A stretch of 9,878 nucleotides of DNA from Nitrospina sp. (GTDB lineage: Bacteria > Nitrospinota > Nitrospinia > Nitrospinales > Nitrospinaceae). Numbering within the stretch: the first letter of the stretch is position 1; the number at the start of each line of letters is the position of its first letter. A program made the position numbers and the translations under genes. The stretch covers positions 1-9,878 of the forward strand of contig SMVT01000140.1 of the NCBI GenBank assembly GCA_004357365.1. Reading direction: 5' to 3'. Below the pieces are notes generated by a model. That model was not told the DNA's origin. It saw only the letters and a list, made by a program, of their open reading frames with translations, and made no database searches. Positions 1 through 5,568 of the stretch are shown here, piece after piece.

Positions 1-2
1 AG

Positions 3-377
3 GGTGAACATGACAAGGCCATCGAATATCTTGAAAAAGCCCTGGCCAGCGTTCTTAAAACCCTCGGTCCCGAACATCCCAATGTAGCAAGAAGTTGGAA
101 CAATCTGGGGAGTGTCTGGCAGGACAAGGGCGAAGTTGACAAGGCCATCGAATATCTTGAAAAAGCCCTGGCCAGCGTTCTTAAAACTTTCGGTCCCGAG
201 CATCCCTCTGTGGCCAATAGCTGGAATAATCTGGGAGTGGCCTGGAGGAACAAAGGCGACACCGGCAAGGCAAGGGAGTATTTCAACAAGGCTCTGGCGG
301 TTGTGAAAAAGACCGGACTGGAGCACAGGGTCCGGTTGGTGGAAAATAATATCCGCTCCCTGCCCCCGACCGAGTAG
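3..377 (+). CDS. TPR repeat protein, kinesin-light-chain type (C-terminal part, 5' end outside window)
   Basis: An open frame enters from the left edge and runs 124 codons to a TAG at 375-377. It shows tandem tetratricopeptide repeats with a 42-residue period. Each unit carries the pattern DKAIEYLEKALA, then LGPEHP or FGPEHP, then a WNNLG turn, which is typical of kinesin-light-chain-like TPR arrays. The last unit is degenerate (GDTGKAREYFNKALAVVKK) and is followed by a short helical cap ending NNIRSLPPTE. TPR arrays of this kind are protein-protein interaction scaffolds; the partner cannot be told from this fragment. The first two units are almost identical at the DNA level, which suggests recent internal duplication. 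It converges on the minus-strand lipoprotein gene. Any N-terminal domain or signal peptide lies outside the window. The family call is firm, the specific role unknown. Confidence 0.88.
   Translation, partial: GEHDKAIEYLEKALASVLKTLGPEHPNVARSWNNLGSVWQDKGEVDKAIEYLEKALASVLKTFGPEHPSVANSWNNLGVAWRNKGDTGKAREYFNKALAVVKKTGLEHRVRLVENNIRSLPPTE
11..187 (+). repeat. Tandem 126-bp TPR-coding repeat
   Basis: Bases 11-61 are identical to bases 137-187, a perfect 51-bp match at an offset of 126 bp, exactly one 42-codon TPR unit. Similarity continues at lower identity through the GPEHP and WNNLG codons. Synonymous positions match throughout the 51 bp, so recent duplication or gene conversion explains it better than protein-level selection. 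Confidence 0.9.
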
Positions 378-381
378 TTAT

Positions 382-402
382 CCCATTCATGGGGTGATTT
401 TT
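382..402 (+). terminator. Probable intrinsic terminator of the TPR gene
   Basis: CCCAT (382-386) and ATGGG (389-393) form a short stem that can extend by weaker pairs. A run of five T follows at 398-402. It begins five bases after the TPR stop codon. The stem is short, so efficiency is uncertain. Confidence 0.5.
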
Positions 403-424
403 AAAACCGCTCGATGAATCGAGC
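403..424 (-). terminator. Probable intrinsic terminator of the SUMF1-type lipoprotein gene
   Basis: Bases 409-424 are a perfect inverted repeat, GCTCGAT-GA-ATCGAGC. Read on the minus strand, the stem is followed by GG and then TTTT (complement of 403-406), 15 bases past the minus-strand stop codon. With the plus-strand hairpin at 382-402 it insulates the two convergent genes. Confidence 0.55.
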
Positions 425-438
425 AACTACAAACAAAC

Positions 439-1308
439 TCACTCGCTTTCCTCTTCCCCGAATAGTCGCTGATAGAGGCTTGGTTTGTCCTGGGCGCAGC
501 GGAAGCCGACGTCGATGGCGTGGCGGATGGGTTGCATTTTCTGGCGGTAGGAGACGCGCGCCTTCAGGGCCATAACTTGGGTGTATTCCTTTTTCGGGAA
601 ATGGCCGACGCCGAGATACGACATGCCCCGCACCACCACCCGTTTCCCCAGATAATTTTTGGGCGGCCAGATGTTTTTGGGATACGGCTGGTAGTAATCC
701 CACACCCATTCCCAGGCGTTGCCGATCATGTCCTCCACGCCGTAGGGACTCACTCCCTGCGGAAACGAGCCGACCGGCTGCAGTCCCTGATCCTTCTTCG
801 GGATGGGCGTGCGGCTGAGGTTGGCCTTGGCAAAATCGAAGGTGTTGCCCCACGGGTAGAGCAAATCATTGGGCCCGCGCGCGGCCTTTTCCCATTCCTG
901 CTCGCTGGGCAGACGTTTGCCCGCCCACTCGGCGTAGGCGGTGGCGTCGAAAAAGGTGACTTCGGTGACCGGCAGGCGTTCCCATCCATCGGGATATTTC
1001 GGCCCGTGCCAGGACCTCGGCGGTTTGTGGTCGGTGGCCTGCGTGAAAATGTAGTATTGCTGATTGGTCACTTCATATATATCGATGTAGAAATCCGGCA
1101 GGTGGAGGCGCCTCTGCGGCGATTCATCGGCATACCACGGCTTGTCGAGTCCCAGCGCCAGGGCATGGCCCTGCTCGTCGAACTCGTCGGTCCCCATCAG
1201 GAAATTCCCGCCCGGGACCCGCACCATTCCCTCCGGCGGAGGCGGGTCGCAGGCGGCCAACCACACCGCGCATCCCAAACAATTTAAAGTGATAAAAAAT
1301 TTTTTCAT
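439..1308 (-). CDS. SUMF1/FGE-fold domain lipoprotein, lacking the catalytic cysteines
   Basis: A 289-residue protein with a lipoprotein signal: MKKFF, a hydrophobic stretch, and the lipobox LAAC with Cys20 as lipidation site. Asp follows at +2, which in enterobacteria favours inner-membrane retention. The rest is one formylglycine-generating-enzyme-like (SUMF1) domain: VRVPGGNFLMGTDE (29-42), FYIDIYEVTNQQYY (73-86), PVTEVTFFDATAYAEWAGKR (113-132) leading into LPSEQEWEKAARG, YPWGN (151-155), GNAWEWVWDYY (196-206), RGMSYL (227-232) and GFRC (268-271). True FGE has two reactive cysteines between the RGGS-like strand and the GFRC end. None occurs here between residues 228 and 270, so sulfatase activation is unlikely. 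A binding or structural role at the cell envelope is more plausible. It diverges from the ParB-like gene. No clear Shine-Dalgarno precedes the ATG, which is kept because the signal peptide begins there. Confidence 0.88.
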   Translation of the reverse strand: MKKFFITLNCLGCAVWLAACDPPPPEGMVRVPGGNFLMGTDEFDEQGHALALGLDKPWYADESPQRRLHLPDFYIDIYEVTNQQYYIFTQATDHKPPRSWHGPKYPDGWERLPVTEVTFFDATAYAEWAGKRLPSEQEWEKAARGPNDLLYPWGNTFDFAKANLSRTPIPKKDQGLQPVGSFPQGVSPYGVEDMIGNAWEWVWDYYQPYPKNIWPPKNYLGKRVVVRGMSYLGVGHFPKKEYTQVMALKARVSYRQKMQPIRHAIDVGFRCAQDKPSLYQRLFGEEESE

Positions 1309-1328
1309 GCAGATTAATAAGTGCTAGG

Positions 1329-1356
1329 GTGACCTTTTAAACGCCTGAACTATACA
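1329..1356 (+). promoter_or_regulatory. Candidate sigma-70-type promoter of the ParB-like gene
   Basis: GTGACC (1329-1334) and TATACA (1351-1356) are separated by 16 bp, each matching four of six consensus bases. The expected transcription start, about seven bases past the -10, falls on the ATG at 1363. No Shine-Dalgarno is seen, so the transcript could be leaderless if this start is used. A weak prediction by eye. Confidence 0.35.
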
Positions 1357-1362
1357 CGTTTC

Positions 1363-2346
1363 ATGACCGGGACATCCAAAAAACAAATGGAGTACATCCC
1401 GCTGGGGGACATCGGGGACAACGCTCTTACCCGGTTCTCCCTGGACCCGGCGCCGGAAGCGCTGGTGCAATCGATCCGGGAACTGGGCATCACCCATCCG
1501 GTTCTGCTGGCCCCCAAAGGTACGCATTACCCGATCGTGTGCGGTCACCGCCGCATCGAGTGCGCGCGCCTGCTGGGACTCGATACCGTCCCCGCCTTTG
1601 TGCTGGACGCAACGCCCCCATCCTCGGAATCGCTGAAACTCAACCTGCTGGAAAACCTGGGCCAGAGGGAGTACAGCGACATCGAAAAAGGGCGGGTCGT
1701 CCACCAACTTACGGCGGCTGGAGTGCCGGAAGCGGAAATCATCAAAGACTGTCTGCCCCTGCTCGATCTGGAGCGCAGTAAAAAACTGTGCGTCGATTTG
1801 AACCGGTGCGCCGTCTTTTCCGAAAACCTGAACACCCTGCTTCACCGGCTCAGGGTTCCCCTCCGCGTGTTTTCGATTCTGTTTCGGTGGGATGAGGCCG
1901 GACGGGAGGCGGCCGAAACCCTGCTGGATACTTTGCGTCCCGGCGTCAACAAGTGCCGCGAGCTTCTGGAACTGATCGACGAAACGGCGGTGAAAGAGAA
2001 CACGTCGCCGCATGAAATTTTGAACCGTAAAGAAATCCAGACACCGCTGAAGCATGCCGGCCTGCCGGTCAACGAACAATACGACGCCGTTCAAAAACAA
2101 CTGCGTCTCTGGCGCTACCCGGTGCTTACTGACTTGCAGAAGCAGGTCTATAAGGCCATCGACCAGCTGAAACTCGACGGCCGGATCAAACTGCGCACGC
2201 CGGAGAATTTCGAGAGCGATCAATTTAAAATCGAGCTGAATTTTTCCAGCCGGGAAGAACTGACCGCCCAGGTCGAGCAATTGTTCCGCGTCACCGACTC
2301 TGAAGCCCTGGATGAATTGATCCGCATTTTCCGGGACATGCAATGA
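1363..2346 (+). CDS. ParB/Spo0J-like nuclease-fold domain protein (orphan)
   Basis: A 327-residue soluble protein. The N-terminal 110 residues carry the ParB N-domain pattern: a start strand (YIPLGDIGDNALTRF, 11-25), GITHPVLLAP (42-51), the box GHRRIECARLLG (61-72, matching the GERR-type nucleotide-binding motif) and ENLGQREYSDIEKG (97-110, the EN-x-QR-type motif). In ParB proteins these form the CTP-binding and clamp region. A helical middle part (about 111-215) could include a helix-turn-helix. The tail, about 240-327, does not look like a standard ParB dimerisation domain. No parA lies beside it and no clear parS site is visible, so chromosome partitioning is not implied. A DNA-binding regulator or clamp of unknown target is more likely. 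An alternative ATG at 1387 would begin directly at MEYIPLGDI, where the domain starts. Neither start has a good ribosome site. Confidence 0.8.
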   Translation: MTGTSKKQMEYIPLGDIGDNALTRFSLDPAPEALVQSIRELGITHPVLLAPKGTHYPIVCGHRRIECARLLGLDTVPAFVLDATPPSSESLKLNLLENLGQREYSDIEKGRVVHQLTAAGVPEAEIIKDCLPLLDLERSKKLCVDLNRCAVFSENLNTLLHRLRVPLRVFSILFRWDEAGREAAETLLDTLRPGVNKCRELLELIDETAVKENTSPHEILNRKEIQTPLKHAGLPVNEQYDAVQKQLRLWRYPVLTDLQKQVYKAIDQLKLDGRIKLRTPENFESDQFKIELNFSSREELTAQVEQLFRVTDSEALDELIRIFRDMQ

Positions 2347-2486
2347 CCCCCTTACCCGGGTCGGGAAAATTTCCGGGGGCGGAACGAGGGGTTTCCCCGA
2401 GACCTGCACCACGATTTCGGCCCCAAAACTCAGAAAATTCTTGCACTCCCCCGGACGACAGTTCATAATAACTCATCCCATAAGCC
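2347..2486. other. Intergenic spacer with GC-rich potential hairpins
   Basis: This stretch of 140 bases between the ParB-like gene and the unknown gene contains a C-run (2347-2351) that can pair with a G-run (2375-2379), a short palindrome ACCCGGGT, and GGGGTTTCCCC. None is followed by a T-run, so I do not call an intrinsic terminator. No open frame or recognisable promoter was found. Confidence 0.4.
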
Positions 2487-3746
2487 TTGAATTTTAAATG
2501 GTTAACCGGTCCGGAGGACGACTTGGATCTGAAGGAAGCGCGTTCCTATCTCAATTATCTGTTGACCCTGAACATCCGCAGGGAAGAGGCGTTCGGCCCG
2601 ATGGCCCTGGCCTTCATCAAGGATCATGACCTAGGCGCCATCGGTCTCGAGCCGGAAGAGCAGTTCGGCCTGTTGATGGCGACGGCGCAGTCGCTGGCGG
2701 ACGAGCCGAAGCGCTTCAGCCTGAAACTGGAAATGCTCCAGAAGACCAAGGCCCTGCTCACCCAGACCCGTTACTCGAACACGGATCTTTCGCGGCAACT
2801 GGATTACGACATCAAGAAAACCGAATCCGAGCTGGCGATCTACACCGACGCCATGCGTCCCGCGCCACGCACCGGCACGTCTGAGGTTCAGCAACTCATC
2901 GTGCAGACGGATGTTCCGGAATATTTTCTCGACGTCGCCCAGAAACGCGCCTCGGAATATTATCAAAACAAATTCGGCATTACCAAGCAGGCCAAAACCG
3001 CCCAGCACTTCACCGGCGGACCGCGCAAGTTCGAGCCCGACAATAAAGACGTACACCGCGAGTTCCCCGGCGCCTGCGCCCCGTTCATGAACTCGCGCAC
3101 CAACGCGTTTCACATGATGCTGCCGTTCGACCTCAAGATCAGCAAAAAGCCGGACGACCCGCTGGACGCGGGCTCGCGCATCTTCTACACCAAGTTCGGC
3201 TACTCGTTCCCGCTGGCCTACGAGATGGACAAACTGATCAGCTACCAGGACGGGCAGGTGCTGGACATCGCACGGGACGATCCGAACCTGCTGTTCGTGT
3301 CGTTCTCCCGCGTGAAGGAAAAGGATTTCAAATTCCAGGGCGACAAGCCGACCGTGCCGCCGGAATTAGCCTACCCGATGACCGTGCTGGAACGGCTGGG
3401 CACGCTGGGGACTTACCTCCAAATTGTAGCCAATTTCAAGGTGTGGTTCGATGCGGCGCAGGTCTCCGTACTGGTGACCGGCGCGCCGGATTTGTACGAG
3501 TACGGACTGCAGGGCGGCTCCGGCCTGATGACCCGCTCCCACGCCTCGGACAAGGTTCCGGCTTATGCCGAGTCGGTCAAGGAGCCGTGGCAGGAGGGGC
3601 TCAGCTTCAACTTCGTCAACATCCACCTGACGCTCAACCCCGGCACCGATACCGCCACGGTTCCGTACAATACGCCGCTGTTCACCGTCTACCCCGTCCT
3701 CAACCGCCAGAATTTCAAATTCGTCGACAAAAACAAGATGAAATAA
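2487..3746 (+). CDS. Conserved-looking soluble protein of unknown function
   Basis: The frame is 419 codons from a TTG at 2487, the first possible start after an in-frame TAA at 2481. I do not recognise the family. There is no signal peptide or membrane segment. The N-terminal third (to about residue 125) is helical and charged. The rest mixes aromatic-rich strands and loops, for example FHMMLPFDLKIS and FYTKFGYSFPL, and ends near FTVYPVLNRQNFKF. I see only one cysteine (GACAPF). No nucleotide-binding or metal motif stands out. The start is unresolved: TTG 2487 has no Shine-Dalgarno, while TTG 2523 is preceded by GGAGG at a five-base spacing and would give 407 residues. The first ATG (2601) would lose the helical start. 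Codon composition throughout fits its neighbours. Its position, in the same direction behind the ParB-like gene, might mean joint function, but the 140-base gap makes this weak. Confidence 0.75.
   Translation: MNFKWLTGPEDDLDLKEARSYLNYLLTLNIRREEAFGPMALAFIKDHDLGAIGLEPEEQFGLLMATAQSLADEPKRFSLKLEMLQKTKALLTQTRYSNTDLSRQLDYDIKKTESELAIYTDAMRPAPRTGTSEVQQLIVQTDVPEYFLDVAQKRASEYYQNKFGITKQAKTAQHFTGGPRKFEPDNKDVHREFPGACAPFMNSRTNAFHMMLPFDLKISKKPDDPLDAGSRIFYTKFGYSFPLAYEMDKLISYQDGQVLDIARDDPNLLFVSFSRVKEKDFKFQGDKPTVPPELAYPMTVLERLGTLGTYLQIVANFKVWFDAAQVSVLVTGAPDLYEYGLQGGSGLMTRSHASDKVPAYAESVKEPWQEGLSFNFVNIHLTLNPGTDTATVPYNTPLFTVYPVLNRQNFKFVDKNKMK
2513..2525 (+). promoter_or_regulatory. Shine-Dalgarno and alternative TTG start of the unknown gene
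   Basis: GGAGG (2513-2517) stands five bases before an in-frame TTG at 2523-2525, an ideal arrangement. The upstream TTG at 2487 lacks any such site. If this is the real start, the protein begins at residue 13 of the longest form. Confidence 0.45.
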
Positions 3747-3832
3747 AGCCGGCCCGCCTTCCCTTTAAAGCACTAAAATCTTTGAGTTTCTGGCTCCCAC
3801 AGATTATTTTCTTCTAAAATTTTTAATGTTCT

Positions 3833-3860
3833 GCCCTATATTATAAGGGTGGCTTTTTTT
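3833..3860 (+). terminator. Possible intrinsic terminator after the unknown gene
   Basis: GCCCT (3833-3837) can pair with AGGGT (3846-3850, one G-T pair) around an AT-rich loop. GGC and seven T (3854-3860) follow. The stem is weak but the T-run is good, and it lies between two same-direction genes. Confidence 0.4.
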
Positions 3861-3896
3861 ATATGGCCTTTGAGATGCATCCCGTTTCCCCGACCA

Positions 3897-3904
3897 TAAG
3901 GAGG
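3897..3904 (+). promoter_or_regulatory. Strong Shine-Dalgarno site of the dioxygenase-methyltransferase gene
   Basis: TAAGGAGG, complementary to the 16S rRNA 3' end, lies five bases before ATG 3910 and decides that start over the in-frame ATG at 3919. Confidence 0.85.
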
Positions 3905-3909
3905 CCACC

Positions 3910-5553
3910 ATGGCGGCCATGAACAAACATCGTTTGCCCTTTGCCATCCAGGATTTGATCCGCATGCTGGAGGAGGCGGAGGACCTCACCCCGCGCGTGG
4001 CGCGCGACCTGCTCCTCTCAGCCAACCTGCAGGCGGAAGACCTCGAACCCTGGTCCGATCTCGAACATCCCATCCGTGACAGCTACGGACGCAAACTCAT
4101 TTTCGACGGCGGCTATTTCGAGATGATGGCCATGTCGTGGACGCCGGGAGATTTCTCCGCCATTCACGATCACGGCTATACCGAATGGGGCGCGGTACAG
4201 GTGTTCGGTCCGGCCGAGCATTCGGTGTTTCTGGAGCAGGACGGCGACCTCACCACCCTGTCGCGCGCCGAGGCCAAACCCGGAGAAGTGTTGGCGGTGG
4301 GCCATCAACTGGTGCACCAGCTGGGTAATCCCTCCAACACCCATTTCATGAGCTTCCACATGTACGGCTGTTACGGCCGGTTCAAGGGCGGCATCACCGC
4401 CAACGCGCGCATCTTCGACCTCGAGGAAGGCTCGGTGCAACGCACGGACGGCGGCGTGTTCTTCGCGATGCCGGAAAACCAGATCAAACGCCGCGAAACG
4501 GGACCACATCCGGATTACCTGACCTGGCTGAGAAACGTCATCGAACTGAAAAACCGCATCGACCGCGTCAAGCGGCATAACATGGAACTGCCCGCCGACC
4601 TGGAGCAGAGGGACGCAGGGGTTATTCAAAAACTGTGCGACACCGCCAACTGGCGGCGGTTCGAAAACGATCTGTTCCCGCACGTCGATCCGCAAACCGG
4701 TCATATGAAGGACATGGGGTATTGGCGGTTACTGCGCAACGAACTGATCGCCGCCGCCAAAGTGCATAAGTCTCTGCTCTTTCCCGAGGACCAGGGCGAC
4801 CCGTTTTACACCTACGCCGAGTTGTACGACGACGTTATCGGTCAGCCCTGCCTCGACGAGTTCATCGCGGAGTATTTGAAATTCGTGATCGAGAAATACC
4901 AGATGGAATGGAGCAAGGTGAAATTGCTGTCCATCGGTTGCGGCACCGGGATTGTGGAAGATTACATGATTCAAAAACTCGGCCTGTCGGGCGATCACCT
5001 GCTGGGCATCGACAAATCGGAGGCGATGGTGCAGGTGGCGTCGCGCCGCATCACCGCCAAGGCCGAAGACTTTCTGGCCTTGGCCGATCAGACCTGGGAC
5101 GTCACCTACTGCGGCCTCAACGTGTTCCAGTACCTGTCGCCGGAAAAGCTGGACGAGGCGCTGGCGGTGACCGCGCAGATTACGAAGCCCGGCGGATACT
5201 TTTTCGGCGACTTCATCACGCCGGACCACATCCGCATCTACCCGCACGTCATCCGGTCGAAGACCGGCAACGTCATCTCCCTGCGCAATCCGGTACTGAT
5301 CGAAGAGGGTAATTACACGTTTCAACAGAGCGAGATTTTAAACGTCAGCCGCAACAACGACCGACTGCTGATCACCAACGAGGGTAAGCATCTGAGATTC
5401 CTGCCGCCGATGTGGCGTCTCCGGCAGGAATTCGAAAAAGCGTTCAAAGGCAAAGTGGATATCTATGACGCAGTGACCCTCAAACCCATCGGCGCCAAAG
5501 CCGACACCTGCCCCTCCACCCGCTACCTCCTTGTGGCCCAGAAGAATCATTGA
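3910..5553 (+). CDS. Cysteine-dioxygenase-type cupin fused to a SAM-dependent methyltransferase
   Basis: A 547-residue protein with two enzymatic domains. Residues about 12-190 match type I cysteine dioxygenase, which oxidises cysteine to cysteine sulfinate with a three-histidine Fe(II) site. HDH at 86-88 and His136 are the likely iron ligands. Arg61, in YGRKL, sits where CDO Arg60 binds the substrate carboxylate. Ser148, His150 and Tyr152 (SFHMYG) match the CDO Ser-His-Tyr triad. The residue aligned with the Cys of the mammalian Cys-Tyr crosslink is Trp93. Residues about 195-305 form a helical linker. Residues about 305-545 are a class I methyltransferase: LSIGCGTG (340-347), acidic Asp368 in GIDKS, then WDVTYCGLNVFQYLSP and KPGGYFFGD. 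The substrate of the methyltransferase is unknown. No signal peptide is present, so it should be cytosolic. It has its own strong ribosome site and converges on uvrC. The domain calls are firm; coupled chemistry is inference. Confidence 0.9.
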   Translation: MAAMNKHRLPFAIQDLIRMLEEAEDLTPRVARDLLLSANLQAEDLEPWSDLEHPIRDSYGRKLIFDGGYFEMMAMSWTPGDFSAIHDHGYTEWGAVQVFGPAEHSVFLEQDGDLTTLSRAEAKPGEVLAVGHQLVHQLGNPSNTHFMSFHMYGCYGRFKGGITANARIFDLEEGSVQRTDGGVFFAMPENQIKRRETGPHPDYLTWLRNVIELKNRIDRVKRHNMELPADLEQRDAGVIQKLCDTANWRRFENDLFPHVDPQTGHMKDMGYWRLLRNELIAAAKVHKSLLFPEDQGDPFYTYAELYDDVIGQPCLDEFIAEYLKFVIEKYQMEWSKVKLLSIGCGTGIVEDYMIQKLGLSGDHLLGIDKSEAMVQVASRRITAKAEDFLALADQTWDVTYCGLNVFQYLSPEKLDEALAVTAQITKPGGYFFGDFITPDHIRIYPHVIRSKTGNVISLRNPVLIEEGNYTFQQSEILNVSRNNDRLLITNEGKHLRFLPPMWRLRQEFEKAFKGKVDIYDAVTLKPIGAKADTCPSTRYLLVAQKNH

Positions 5554-5568
5554 ACCTTTCGCCAACAA

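Noticed and set aside
439..1308. Reading the SUMF1-fold protein as EgtB or OvoA, linked to the nearby dioxygenase-methyltransferase in a thiol-histidine pathway
   Set aside because: There is no DinB domain with its iron-binding histidines, and the protein has a lipoprotein signal, so it is exported. The genes are also separated and on opposite strands.
1351..1370. GTTTCA just before the ParB-like start as a parS half-site
   Set aside because: Only one half is present, with no inverted partner. It is better explained as promoter or start region.
2363..2376. Near-palindrome GGAAAATTTCC after the ParB-like gene as a terminator
   Set aside because: The stem is short, with a one-base centre that cannot form a loop well, and no T-run follows on either strand.
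1324..2466. A 380-codon minus-strand open frame opposite the ParB-like gene
   Set aside because: The opposite strand encodes clear ParB motifs. The minus-strand frame has shadow-like Q/F/R-rich composition and no recognisable domain.
3106..3121. A parS-like sequence, CGTTTCACATGATGCT
   Set aside because: It matches only about 11 of 16 bases of the consensus, lacks the second arm of the palindrome, and lies inside a coding region.
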